From: an uncultured Candidatus Melainabacteria bacterium
GTDB taxonomy: Bacteria; Cyanobacteriota; Vampirovibrionia; Gastranaerophilales; Gastranaerophilaceae
Assembly: GCA_934675685.1 (NCBI GenBank)
Contig: CAKURL010000034.1
Span: 1-16,573 of the forward strand
Direction of reading: 5' to 3'
Length of the DNA stretch: 16,573 nucleotides
Numbering within the stretch: the stretch's first letter is position 1; every line of letters starts with the position of its first letter. Below the pieces are notes generated by a model, which was given only the letters and a program-made list of their open reading frames with translations, did not search any database and was not told the origin of the DNA. Both the position numbers and the translations under genes were made by a program. Shown here piece after piece: positions 1 through 6,955 of this stretch.

Positions 1-2
1 GG

Positions 3-173
3 GTTACAGCTATGCCTATGAGTTATATATATAAATATTTTGATTATTATAAATATGTGGAAAATCCTTACATCGCCCTTAAATTCTGCGCAGTCTTCAA
101 TGACTCAGGTTCATCGACTTCCGCTTCAACAAACGCAACTGCAGCTGTGAATTACATAATTAAAGCGAAATAA
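3..173 (+). CDS. C-terminal end of an unrecognised protein (5' end outside window)
   Basis: One frame is open from base 3 to a TAA at 171-173, giving 56 residues. It starts VTAMPMSYIYKYF, passes a Tyr-rich part (YKYVENPYIALKF) and ends in a Ser/Thr/Ala-rich, low-complexity tail with NYIIKAK at the C-terminus. The other two forward frames stop within the first 35 bases. A good intrinsic terminator follows at 210-242, which supports a real gene end. I do not recognise the family. The ATG codons at 12 and 18 could also start a very short gene of about 50 residues, but no ribosome binding site is visible within the window. Confidence 0.45.
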   Translation, partial: VTAMPMSYIYKYFDYYKYVENPYIALKFCAVFNDSGSSTSASTNATAAVNYIIKAK

Positions 174-209
174 TCTTATTATTTATAAATTTTTTGTGTT
201 TTGATGTGT

Positions 210-242
210 GGAGGGCTGATTTTAAAAAGCTCTCCTTTTTTT
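210..242 (+). terminator. Rho-independent terminator upstream of rfbC
   Basis: GGAGGGCT (210-217) pairs with AGCTCTCC (228-235) with one G-T pair and a 10-nt loop, followed directly by seven Ts (236-242). A second stem overlaps it: AAAAAGCT (224-231) with AGCTTTTT (243-250). It isolates the rhamnose operon from the gene before it. Confidence 0.7.
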
Positions 243-314
243 AGCTTTTTTCTTTAAAAACGTGCGTTATTGCGATTTACATAGTATTATAGACTATAGA
301 AGCGGAGAAAAGCA

Positions 315-872
315 ATGCCTTTTGAATTTGAAAAACAAAAAATTGAAGATGTAATTTTGATAAAGCCAAAAGTTTTTTCGGATAATCGAGGGTTTTTTAT
401 GGAAAGCTATAAAAAATCTGACTTTTTCAAAAACGGGATTGAGGCTGAATTTGACCAAGACAACTATTCAAAATCAAAAGCGAAAGTTTTAAGAGGGCTC
501 CATTTTCAAAAAAAACCTTATGAACAAAAAAAGCTCGTAAGGTGCCTGAAAGGGAGGATTTATGACGTCGCAGTGGACATTAGGCCAAAGTCTAAGACGT
601 TTTTAAAATATGTCAAAGTGGGATTGTCTGAAGAAAATAAAAATATGCTCTATATCCCAGAGGGCTTTGCGCACGGGTTTGTTGTTTTGTCTTGTGAGGC
701 AGAGCTTTTATACAAGACAGCTGGAGAATACAACAAAGAAGCGGATTGCGGGATATTTTGGGCGGACGAGGATATAAATGTCGACTGGGGAGTTGACTTT
801 GAGCCAATTTTATCTGAAAAAGACAAAGCCCAGCCGAGGTTTAGGCAAATAGATATAAAGGAGCTTGAATAA
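315..872 (+). CDS. rfbC: dTDP-4-dehydrorhamnose 3,5-epimerase (RmlC)
   Basis: This cupin-fold epimerase inverts C3 and C5 of dTDP-4-keto-6-deoxyglucose, the third step of dTDP-L-rhamnose synthesis in the cytoplasm. At 185 aa it has the usual family length. The family signature is clear: FSDNRGFF (21-28), QDNYS (48-52), LRGLHFQ (59-65) and YIPEGFAHGF (113-122). His63, Lys73, Tyr133 and Asp170 fall where the family's active-site residues are expected, from memory of the Salmonella enzyme. The start is set by GGAG at 304-307, seven bases before the ATG. Its TAA overlaps the rfbB ATG by one base (TAATG), so the two are translationally linked. It is the first gene of the rfbC-rfbB-rfbD operon. Confidence 0.96.
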   Translation: MPFEFEKQKIEDVILIKPKVFSDNRGFFMESYKKSDFFKNGIEAEFDQDNYSKSKAKVLRGLHFQKKPYEQKKLVRCLKGRIYDVAVDIRPKSKTFLKYVKVGLSEENKNMLYIPEGFAHGFVVLSCEAELLYKTAGEYNKEADCGIFWADEDINVDWGVDFEPILSEKDKAQPRFRQIDIKELE

Positions 873-1849
873 TGAAAACGCTATTGGTCGCAGGGGGCGC
901 AGGCTTCATCGGAAGCGCTTTTATAAAACATGAGCTCAAAAAGCGCCCTGATTATAAAATCCTCAACCTCGACAATTTGACTTATTGTGGAAACATTGAA
1001 AATTTAAAAGATGTCCAAGATAATCCAAATTATGAATTTATAAAAGGTAACATTTTAGATAAAAAGCTCGTCTCAAAGCTCATCAAAAAAGCAGATTTTG
1101 TCATCAACTTTGCTGCAGAGACCCATGTGGATAATTCCATAAAAAACCCTGAAATATTCATCGAAACAAATGTCCAAGGGACTTTGAACCTTCTTCAATG
1201 TTGCAAGGAAATTGGGATAGAAAAATATATACAAATTTCAACAGACGAAGTCTATGGCTCTTTGGGGAGCGTCGGTTCTTTTTCTGAAAGTTCTCCACTT
1301 GCCCCAAATAGCCCCTATGCCGCTTCTAAAGCGAGCGGCGATATGCTCACAAGAGCATATTATAAGACATTTTCTCTGCCCATTATAATCACAAGGTGCT
1401 CAAATAATTTTGGCCCAAACCAATACCCAGAAAAGCTCATTCCTTTTTTTATTTCAAAGCTTTTAAAAGGCGAAAAAGTGCCATTATATGGCGACGGGCA
1501 AAACGTCCGAGATTGGCTTTATGTTTATGACCATTGTGAAGCAATCGACCTTGTGCTTCAAAAGGGCAAAATTGGGGAAACCTATAACATCGGAGGGCAA
1601 AACGAAAAAACAAATCTTGAAATCACGAAGCTTATTTTAAATGCCTTAGGAAAAGATGAAAATTCTATTGAATATGTCAAAGATAGGTTAGGACACGACA
1701 AAAGATATGCTATCTCGAGCGAAAAAATCAAAAAAGAGCTCGGCTGGAAGCCTTTGTACACCTTTGAAGAAGGGATAAAGCAAACAATCGATTGGTATTT
1801 AAAAAATCAAGATTGGATTAAAAACATTGAAAAAAAGAGGGGCTTTTAA
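872..1849 (+). CDS. rfbB: dTDP-glucose 4,6-dehydratase (RmlB)
   Basis: This extended short-chain dehydrogenase/reductase converts dTDP-glucose to dTDP-4-keto-6-deoxyglucose using bound NAD+, the second step of the dTDP-L-rhamnose pathway. The nucleotide-binding loop GGAGFIG is at residues 8-14. The catalytic TDE triplet (Thr124, Asp125, Glu126) lies in QISTDEVYG, and the YxxxK pair is Tyr149/Lys153. RCSNNFGPNQYPEKLIP (175-191) and GDGQNVRDWLYV (207-218) are dehydratase hallmarks that separate it from UDP-glucose 4-epimerases. Length 325 aa is typical. AAAGGAG at 857-863, inside the end of rfbC, serves the start codon. The gene overlaps rfbC by one base and is followed by rfbD after one base. 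Confidence 0.96.
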   Translation: MKTLLVAGGAGFIGSAFIKHELKKRPDYKILNLDNLTYCGNIENLKDVQDNPNYEFIKGNILDKKLVSKLIKKADFVINFAAETHVDNSIKNPEIFIETNVQGTLNLLQCCKEIGIEKYIQISTDEVYGSLGSVGSFSESSPLAPNSPYAASKASGDMLTRAYYKTFSLPIIITRCSNNFGPNQYPEKLIPFFISKLLKGEKVPLYGDGQNVRDWLYVYDHCEAIDLVLQKGKIGETYNIGGQNEKTNLEITKLILNALGKDENSIEYVKDRLGHDKRYAISSEKIKKELGWKPLYTFEEGIKQTIDWYLKNQDWIKNIEKKRGF

Positions 1850-1850
1850 G

Positions 1851-2705
1851 ATGAAAGCTCTTATCACAGGCGCAAATGGAATGCTTGGGCGAGATTTGTG
1901 CCCGATTTTAAAAAAAGAAGGTTTCGAAGTTATAAAAACGGATATCGAAGGCTGTGAGCTGGATTTTGTTTTAGATATTTTAGATAAAAAAACTGTGGAA
2001 GAAATTTTTTTAAAAGAAAAGCCTGATGTCATAATCCAAAGTGCTGCCTATACAAATGTGGATAAAGCACAAGAAGAATTTGAAAAAGCAAAAAAAATAA
2101 ACGCGGAAGGCACAAAAAATATCGCTTTAGCTTCAAAAAAGATAGGCGCAATTATGGTCTATATTTCAACAGATTATGTCTTTGATGGGGAAAAAGGTTC
2201 TTCATATTTGCCTTATGACTTGCCAAACCCAATTAATAACTATGGTTTGACGAAATTTTTGGGCGAAGAAATTGTTCAAAGAAATTTAGAAAAATATTAT
2301 ATTTTAAGGACGAGCTGGCTTTATGGGACTTATGGAAGGAATTTTGTTGAAACGATGATTTCTCTTTCAAAAAAGAAAGAAGAAATTAAAGTCGTAGATG
2401 ACCAAATAGGTTCTCCCACTTGGACTTTGGACTTATCCAATGGGATTATAAAAATTTTAAAAGAGAAAGAATTTAAAGGGAAATATGGGATTTACCACTT
2501 GTCTGGGGGCGGAAAGACGAGCTGGCATGGGTTTGCGAAAAAAATATTTGAAAAAATGAATTTAAAAGTGGATTTAAAGCCATGTGCCACAAAAGACTTC
2601 CCTCGCCTCGCAAAGCGCCCAAAATATTCTGTTTTAGAAAATAATGGGCTTTTGAGAGATTGGGAATCAGCGCTTGAAGATTATATCAAGGCAAGGAAAA
2701 ATTAA
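1851..2705 (+). CDS. rfbD: dTDP-4-dehydrorhamnose reductase (RmlD)
   Basis: This enzyme reduces dTDP-4-keto-rhamnose to dTDP-L-rhamnose with NAD(P)H, the last step of the pathway. The Rossmann loop GANGMLG is at residues 7-13, the SxD-type motif STDYVFDG at 106-113, and the catalytic YxxxK pair is Tyr131/Lys135 (NNYGLTKFLGEE). RTSWLYG (153-159) and DDQIGSPT are typical of RmlD. The frame is open from an ATG at 1827, but AGAGGGG (1836-1842) sits eight bases before the ATG at 1851, and the fold begins right there (MKALITGANG), so I place the start at 1851 (284 aa). The stop of rfbB lies one base upstream. No strong terminator follows within 100 bases. Confidence 0.95.
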   Translation: MKALITGANGMLGRDLCPILKKEGFEVIKTDIEGCELDFVLDILDKKTVEEIFLKEKPDVIIQSAAYTNVDKAQEEFEKAKKINAEGTKNIALASKKIGAIMVYISTDYVFDGEKGSSYLPYDLPNPINNYGLTKFLGEEIVQRNLEKYYILRTSWLYGTYGRNFVETMISLSKKKEEIKVVDDQIGSPTWTLDLSNGIIKILKEKEFKGKYGIYHLSGGGKTSWHGFAKKIFEKMNLKVDLKPCATKDFPRLAKRPKYSVLENNGLLRDWESALEDYIKARKN

Positions 2706-3029
2706 ATTTTAAAGATTTTTTGAAATCTCTTTTAATTCTTTTGAAAATTCTTCAATATTATTTAATTTAGATACAATGTCGTTATGGGAGCACATCTCGG
2801 CATCTTTAAAATCGGGCAAAGACAGATAATCTTTAATATGCCCTAAAATTAGTAATCACACGGATTTGAAACGTATTGCCCGAAATAATCACACAATCTA
2901 TAATAATCAAACCACTCAATAAATTACAATTGATATAAAGAATCTTTGAGCTCAGGGGCTTTGAGCCTAGTTCCCCTTTTCTGTATTGTCCTGTTTCTTT
3001 ACAAGAATAATAATATAGGCGCAAATAAA
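2706..3029. other. Gene-poor stretch between rfbD and tRNA-Ser
   Basis: Apart from the possible remnant at 2709-2855, I see no convincing gene here. The octamer CTTTGAGC occurs twice between 2943 and 2967, and weak inverted repeats of 4-5 bp (AGGGG/CCCCT) lie at about 2955-2978. These might act as a poor rfbD terminator. TAATCACAC is also repeated, at about 2853 and 2887. Confidence 0.4.
2709..2855 (-). pseudogene. Possible C-terminal remnant of a lost gene
   Basis: On the minus strand a 48-codon open frame runs from just after an in-frame TGA (2856-2858) to a TAA at 2709-2711, three bases from the convergent rfbD stop. Its translation looks protein-like: LGHIKDYLSLPDFKD, then IVSKLNNIEEFSKELKEI, an amphipathic helix of the sort found at protein C-termini. 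There is no ribosome binding site, and the only ATG is an internal codon about halfway along. I read it as the 3' end of a truncated gene. Its family is not recognised, and chance coding in AT-rich DNA is not excluded. Confidence 0.3.
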
Positions 3030-3060
3030 AAACGCTTTTCTTGAATTAAGAAAAGCGTTT
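3030..3060 (-). terminator. Terminator of tRNA-Ser
   Basis: A perfect 13-bp inverted repeat, AAACGCTTTTCTT (3030-3042) with AAGAAAAGCGTTT (3048-3060) and loop GAATT, is followed on the minus strand by TTTATTTG. It begins nine bases past the tRNA 3' end and probably ends both the tRNA and any mazG read-through. Confidence 0.8.
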
Positions 3061-3068
3061 ATAAAATT

Positions 3069-3157
3069 CAGAGATGAAGGGATTCGAACCCTTGGCGGAG
3101 TTTGACCCCCGCACAGACGTTCCAGGTCTGCACCTTAAACCACTCGGACACATCTCT
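3069..3157 (-). tRNA. tRNA-Ser (anticodon GGA)
   Basis: Read on the minus strand, AGAGATG pairs perfectly with CATCTCT to form the acceptor stem, with discriminator G at 3069. The D-arm has the class II pattern TCCGAGTGGTTTAAGG. The anticodon stem CAGAC/GTCTG encloses CTGGAAC, giving anticodon GGA at 3121-3123. The long variable arm (GCGGGGG...CTCCGC) confirms serine, and the T-arm is AAGGG-TTCGAAT-CCCTT. CCA is not encoded: the next bases are AAT. Total 89 nt. Confidence 0.97.
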
Positions 3158-3174
3158 AAAAAAGTTGTATAAAC

Positions 3175-3202
3175 ATAATATCAAATAAAATTTAATATTC
3201 AA
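3175..3202 (-). promoter_or_regulatory. Promoter of tRNA-Ser
   Basis: On the minus strand, TTGAAT (3197-3202) and TATTAT (3175-3180) are separated by 16 bp. The predicted start, near 3168, is about 11 bases before the mature tRNA. Confidence 0.6.
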
Positions 3203-3226
3203 GTTTTTTGGTTAAGCTTTTTGGTT
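3201..3226. repeat. Tandem 13-bp duplication
   Basis: AAGTTTTTTGGTT (3201-3213) is followed immediately by AAGCTTTTTGGTT (3214-3226), with one mismatch. The copies lie between the mazG stop codon and the tRNA-Ser promoter; the first overlaps two bases of the -35 element. Confidence 0.6.
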
Positions 3227-3228
3227 TT

Positions 3229-3990
3229 CTAATTTTCTTGAATTTTCTTTTTTGCTTCTTGCCAAAGCTCGTCATATTCTTTTAAAGAAAGTTCTTCTAA
3301 AGGCTTTTTAGCTAGACTTTCTAGCGTATTAAATCTTTTTATGAATTTTTTGTTTGCTAAAGATAAAGCCTTCTCTGGGTCGATTTCTTCAAAGCGCGCA
3401 ACATTCACCAAAGAAAACAAAATATCTCCAAATTCGTCCTCTTTTTCTTCTTTTGTTTTTGCGTTTTTAAATTCTTCGATTTCAGACAAAAAGCAATCCC
3501 AAACGTCCTTTTTGTTTTCCCATTCGAAGCCTGCTCTTGCTGCTTTTTTGGAAATTTTCATCGCTTTTAATAAAGAAGGCAAAGCTGGAATTCCATCTAA
3601 AACTCTTTTTCTTTCCTTTTTTTCTTCAGCTTTTAATTTTTCCCAAGTCGCTAAAATTTCTTTCGTGTCTGTCGTTTTTTGGGATTTGCCAAAGACATGG
3701 GGGTGCCTGTGGATAAGTTTTTCGTTGAGCATTTTTGAAACATCTTGAATGTCGAATTCTCCTTGGTCTTTTGCGATTTGAGAATGCAAAAGAACTTGAA
3801 GCAAGACGTCTCCTAATTCTTCTTTTAAGTGTTCAATGTTGTTTTCGTCTATTGCTTCTGCTGCTTCATAAGCTTCTTCTAGCATATTTTGCCTTATTGT
3901 CTGGTGGGTTTGTTTTCTGTCCCATTCGCAGCCTTCTGGCGAGCGCAAAATTCTTATTGTTTCGATTAATTCTTCAAGATAGTTTTTCAT
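3229..3990 (-). CDS. mazG: Nucleoside triphosphate pyrophosphohydrolase MazG
   Basis: MazG hydrolyses (d)NTPs to the monophosphate and pyrophosphate, clearing abnormal nucleotides; in E. coli it also lowers (p)ppGpp during MazEF stress. This is the full two-domain form (253 aa, family about 260). The N-terminal metal-binding set is E38-E39-x-x-E42 with E58-x-x-D61. The C-terminal set is E170-x-x-E173 with E186-x-x-D189, so both are intact. The family signatures EWDRKQTHQTI (22-32), HRHPHVFG (94-101) and AARAGFEW (150-157) are present. AAGGAAG just upstream on the minus strand fixes the start at 3990. No mazE or mazF toxin-antitoxin genes are adjacent, so a housekeeping role is likelier than a toxin link. 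It is divergent from the transporter gene and points toward tRNA-Ser. Confidence 0.95.
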   Translation of the reverse strand: MKNYLEELIETIRILRSPEGCEWDRKQTHQTIRQNMLEEAYEAAEAIDENNIEHLKEELGDVLLQVLLHSQIAKDQGEFDIQDVSKMLNEKLIHRHPHVFGKSQKTTDTKEILATWEKLKAEEKKERKRVLDGIPALPSLLKAMKISKKAARAGFEWENKKDVWDCFLSEIEEFKNAKTKEEKEDEFGDILFSLVNVARFEEIDPEKALSLANKKFIKRFNTLESLAKKPLEELSLKEYDELWQEAKKKIQEN

Positions 3991-4092
3991 AGCTTCCTTT
4001 TTATTTTGAAATTAAATTCAAAAATATTTTAACACATCAAACAAATAACAAAACTTAACTTTACTATCTTTTGCTTTGATACTAAAATCAAA

Positions 4093-4101
4093 TGGTATGT
4101 A
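4093..4101 (+). promoter_or_regulatory. Possible extended -10 promoter of the transporter gene
   Basis: TGGTATGTA has the extended -10 form (TGn plus TATGTA) and would start transcription near 4108, about 15 bases before the ATG. No good -35 lies at 16-17 bp. A TTTGAT...ATCAAA inverted repeat (4075-4092) sits just upstream. Confidence 0.35.
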
Positions 4102-4122
4102 AAATTTTTTATGGAGGTTATA

Positions 4123-5469
4123 ATGGAACAATTACATAATATTGTTCAAAACAATGCGATTATGGCTTCTGCAATTATCTTAATAATTGCATATATCTTC
4201 ATCGCATGGGAAAAAATTCCTAAAGTTGTAATCGCCCTTTTAGGTGGTTGCGCAACTTTGTTTTTAGGCTTATTAGCCACAGACAAGACCCCAGATAACT
4301 TGGGCTCTTATTTCGCAAGCTTCATTGATTTCAACGTAATTTTCTTACTTGTTTCAATGATGATTATTGTGCACATCGCGTCTAAGACCGGCATGTTCAC
4401 TTGGCTTGCAAATGAAATTTTGAAAAAAACAAAAGGCAGACCTGTGACCGTTTTGGTTGCTCTTGCGATTTTCACTGCAGTTGCCTCTGCTTTTTTAGAT
4501 AACGTAACAACTGTAATTTTGATTCTTCCAATCACTTTTGCAGCTTGCAAAATGTTGGATTTAAACCCTGTGCCATTTTTAATCACAGAAGTATTTTGCT
4601 CTAACATTGGTGGTACTGCGACTTTAATCGGTGACCCACCAAACATCATCATAGGCTCTGCTGCAGGGTTCAGCTTTATGGACTTTGTTCGCGAATTGAC
4701 TGGAATTGTCCTTGTGATTATGGTTGTCGTAATTGCTTTATTGGGCTTCATTTTCAGAAAAGATTTAAAATCTTCTCCTGAAAAAATGGAACTTGTTTCA
4801 AAATTAGATAACTCAAAATCTATTACAGATAAAGCCGGCGCAATCAGAGCGGGAATTGTTCTTTTGCTTGTTGTTTTGGGCTTTGTGTCTCATGACTTCA
4901 CTCACATTCCAACATTCTTGTCTGCAATGATAGGCGCATCTTTCTTGTTGATTTTTGAAAAACCAACAGAAGTTTTGGTTGAAGTTGAATGGAACACAAT
5001 CTTCTTCTTTGTAGGTTTGTTCATCATTATTGGTGGCCTAGAACACTCTGGCGGTATTGCTTTAATGGCAAAATGGCTAATTGACGTTACTCAAGGCTCT
5101 CAAGCTTTAGCTTCAATGATTATCCTTTGGGCTTCTGGGATTTTATCTGGTATTATCGATAACATTCCATACACAGCTACAATGGCTCCTATGATTGCTG
5201 CTATGGGTGACACCATGACTCAAACTATAGGCGCCGAAGCGGCTCACGCTTATGTTCACCCTCTTTGGTGGTCTTTGGCGCTTGGCGCATGCTTGGGCGG
5301 CAACATGACAATCATTGGCGCTGCAGCAAACGTTATTGTTTCTGAAAACGCACACAAAGCAGGATACCCAATTTCATTTATGAGATTTTTGAAATATGGT
5401 GTTGCTGTGACATTCATTTCACTTGCGCTTTCAGCTATTTATATCTACTTTAGATTTTTAGCAAACTAG
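4123..5469 (+). CDS. CitMHS/ArsB-NhaD family membrane transporter
   Basis: This is an integral membrane permease of the ion transporter superfamily, which includes NhaD Na+/H+ antiporters, ArsB and the P protein; its substrate cannot be told from sequence. It has about 11-12 hydrophobic segments and the family's internal two-fold repeat: ASAFLDNVTTVILILP (121-136) is echoed by GIIDNIPYTATMAP (343-356), and SNIGGTATLIGDPPN (160-174) by LGGNMTIIGAAAN (391-403). Asp126 and Asp346, in the helix breaks, are candidate ion-binding residues. GGAGG at 4113-4117 lies five bases before the ATG at 4123, so the in-frame ATG at 4111 is not the start. Length is 448 aa. The gene stands alone, with its own terminator and divergent from mazG. 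Confidence is high for the superfamily and low for substrate. Confidence 0.88.
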   Translation: MEQLHNIVQNNAIMASAIILIIAYIFIAWEKIPKVVIALLGGCATLFLGLLATDKTPDNLGSYFASFIDFNVIFLLVSMMIIVHIASKTGMFTWLANEILKKTKGRPVTVLVALAIFTAVASAFLDNVTTVILILPITFAACKMLDLNPVPFLITEVFCSNIGGTATLIGDPPNIIIGSAAGFSFMDFVRELTGIVLVIMVVVIALLGFIFRKDLKSSPEKMELVSKLDNSKSITDKAGAIRAGIVLLLVVLGFVSHDFTHIPTFLSAMIGASFLLIFEKPTEVLVEVEWNTIFFFVGLFIIIGGLEHSGGIALMAKWLIDVTQGSQALASMIILWASGILSGIIDNIPYTATMAPMIAAMGDTMTQTIGAEAAHAYVHPLWWSLALGACLGGNMTIIGAAANVIVSENAHKAGYPISFMRFLKYGVAVTFISLALSAIYIYFRFLAN

Positions 5470-5493
5470 TTTTGTTTTAATAAAGTTAGAAAT

Positions 5494-5526
5494 AAAAAAG
5501 GGGCTAGATTATCTGGTCCCTTTTTT
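5494..5526 (+). terminator. Terminator of the transporter gene
   Basis: A 14-bp stem with two G-T pairs, AAAAAAGGGGCTAG (5494-5507) with CTGGTCCCTTTTTT (5513-5526) and loop ATTAT, ends in a run of six Ts. It begins 24 bases past the stop codon and only 24 bases before the ruvB start. Confidence 0.85.
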
Positions 5527-5533
5527 GAAATTT

Positions 5534-5539
5534 TATAGT
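5534..5539 (+). promoter_or_regulatory. Candidate -10 element of ruvB
   Basis: TATAGT ends 11 bases before the ruvB ATG, implying a leader of only a few bases. There is no convincing -35, since that position falls in the upstream terminator stem. No Shine-Dalgarno sequence is visible. Confidence 0.3.
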
Positions 5540-5550
5540 AACATGTTCTT

Positions 5551-6618
5551 ATGATAATTTCTGATGACAACGAAAAAAAGTTTAAAAAACTAAAAAACAA
5601 AGAAAATGAAAATTTAAGTGCTGAGGTGAAGCCTTTAGAAGATGGCTACGAAAAAAATATCCGCCCTTTGACTTTTGAAGACTACGTTGGCCAAGAAGCC
5701 ATTAAAAGTACTCTTAAAATTTCAATTGAAGCTTCTAAAAAAAGAAACACAAGCCTCGACCATCTTTTGTTTTATGGGCCCCCGGGGCTCGGCAAGACTA
5801 CTCTTGCAATGATTATAGCGTCAGAGCTTAAAGCAAACATTAAAATCACCTCCGCGCCTTCCATAGAACGTCCTCGTGACATAATCGGGATTTTAATGCA
5901 ACTAAAAGATGGAGATGTGCTTTTTATCGATGAAATCCATAGGTTGAATAAAATAACGGAAGAAATTTTATATCCTGCCATGGAAGATTTTGCAATTGAC
6001 TTGACGACAGGGAAATCTCAAAGCGTGAAAGCCATGAGAATTCCTATTGCAAAGTTTTCTCTAATAGGAGCAACCACAAAAGCAGGCGCTCTTTCTGGCC
6101 CTTTAAGAGATAGATTTGGAATAATCCATAGATTAGAATTTTACACAAAAGAAGAGCTTGCAAAAATCGTTACAAGAACAGCTAAAATCTTGAATTTCGA
6201 AATAGATAATGACGCAGCTTTAGAAATTGCAAAAAGGTCTCGCTTTACTCCAAGAATTGCAAATAGATTAGTCAAAAGAAGTGCAGATTGGGCTATTGTA
6301 AAAGGTGACGGAAAAATCACAAAAGAAATGGTGAATTCTGCCTTAGAAGCCCTAGATATAGATGAAATAGGCCTTGATATCACAGATAGAAATATGCTTA
6401 ATTTGATGATTAAGTCTTTTGATGGCGGCCCTGTGGGGATTGAGACTTTAGCAGTGGCTTTAGGAGAAGACATTAGAACAATCGAAGACGTTTATGAGCC
6501 ATATTTAATCCAACAAGGGTTTATAAATAGAACCCCTAGAGGAAGAAAAGTCACAAGGCTTGCTTATGAACATCTTGGAATAAAAATGAATTCAAGCCAG
6601 ATGTCTTTAGAGTTTTAA
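5551..6618 (+). CDS. ruvB: Holliday junction branch-migration helicase RuvB
   Basis: RuvB is the AAA+ ATPase ring motor that, with RuvA, drives branch migration of Holliday junctions during recombinational repair. The protein (355 aa) begins with about 35 charged, lysine-rich residues before the core RPLTFEDYVGQ (38-48). Walker A is GPPGLGKT (76-83), Walker B LFIDEIH (124-130), sensor 1 ATTKAG (174-179), and the arginine-finger segment GPLRDRFG (183-190). The C-terminal winged helix carries GPVGIETLA and the DNA-contact segment QGFINRTPRGR. The ATG at 5551 is the only plausible start; the ATG at 5543 runs into a stop after two codons. No ribosome binding site precedes it. ruvA and ruvC are not adjacent, a scattered arrangement common in cyanobacteria. 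The next feature is the convergent tRNA-Gly. Confidence 0.96.
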   Translation: MIISDDNEKKFKKLKNKENENLSAEVKPLEDGYEKNIRPLTFEDYVGQEAIKSTLKISIEASKKRNTSLDHLLFYGPPGLGKTTLAMIIASELKANIKITSAPSIERPRDIIGILMQLKDGDVLFIDEIHRLNKITEEILYPAMEDFAIDLTTGKSQSVKAMRIPIAKFSLIGATTKAGALSGPLRDRFGIIHRLEFYTKEELAKIVTRTAKILNFEIDNDAALEIAKRSRFTPRIANRLVKRSADWAIVKGDGKITKEMVNSALEALDIDEIGLDITDRNMLNLMIKSFDGGPVGIETLAVALGEDIRTIEDVYEPYLIQQGFINRTPRGRKVTRLAYEHLGIKMNSSQMSLEF

Positions 6619-6673
6619 GTTTTTTAAATAAAAAGCAGCATATAAACTTTATGCTAAAAATTCTATATAAATT

Positions 6674-6701
6674 AAAAAGACCAACTTTCGTCGGTCCTTT
6701 T
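6674..6701 (-). terminator. Terminator of tRNA-Gly
   Basis: On the minus strand, AAAAGGACCGAC pairs with GTTGGTCTTTTT (12 bp, two G-T pairs) around a GAAA tetraloop and runs into TTTTTAATTT. It begins two bases after the encoded CCA end. It may also stop ruvB transcripts from the other side. Confidence 0.75.
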
Positions 6702-6703
6702 AA

Positions 6704-6778
<75 letters not shown>

Positions 6779-6807
6779 AAAACTTGTCTTTTGCTGTTTG
6801 CTTTTTA

Positions 6808-6835
6808 ATAATACTATATCAAAAAAAATAATCAA
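6808..6835 (-). promoter_or_regulatory. Promoter of tRNA-Gly
   Basis: On the minus strand, TTGATT (6830-6835) and TATTAT (6808-6813) are 16 bp apart. The predicted start near 6801 leaves about 22 bases before the tRNA 5' end. Its layout is nearly the same as the tRNA-Ser promoter. Confidence 0.6.
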
Positions 6836-6955
6836 GCACTTTTTTTAAAAAAAATGTAAAATTTGTAAACTTTATTTGTTAAAAATGAACAATTTTATTT
6901 TGCTTTCGTTTTAATTTATGTACGAAATGTGTGCTATTTAAATAAGGAAAAAAGT

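Noticed and set aside
2833..3024. 63-codon minus-strand open frame (MRLYYYSCKETGQYRK...)
   Set aside because: Odd composition, no ribosome binding site, and it overlaps the better remnant in another frame. It sits directly after the tRNA-Ser terminator with no promoter seen.
3229..3990. MazEF-type toxin-antitoxin operon because of mazG
   Set aside because: No mazE or mazF is adjacent; mazG stands alone beside tRNA-Ser.
3341..3992. Long plus-strand open frames opposite mazG
   Set aside because: They are antisense to a clear MazG with both catalytic motif sets intact and have no family resemblance.
4308..4751. 147-codon minus-strand frame within the transporter gene
   Set aside because: Low-complexity Ile/Thr/Lys-rich mirror of a membrane protein; a shadow frame.
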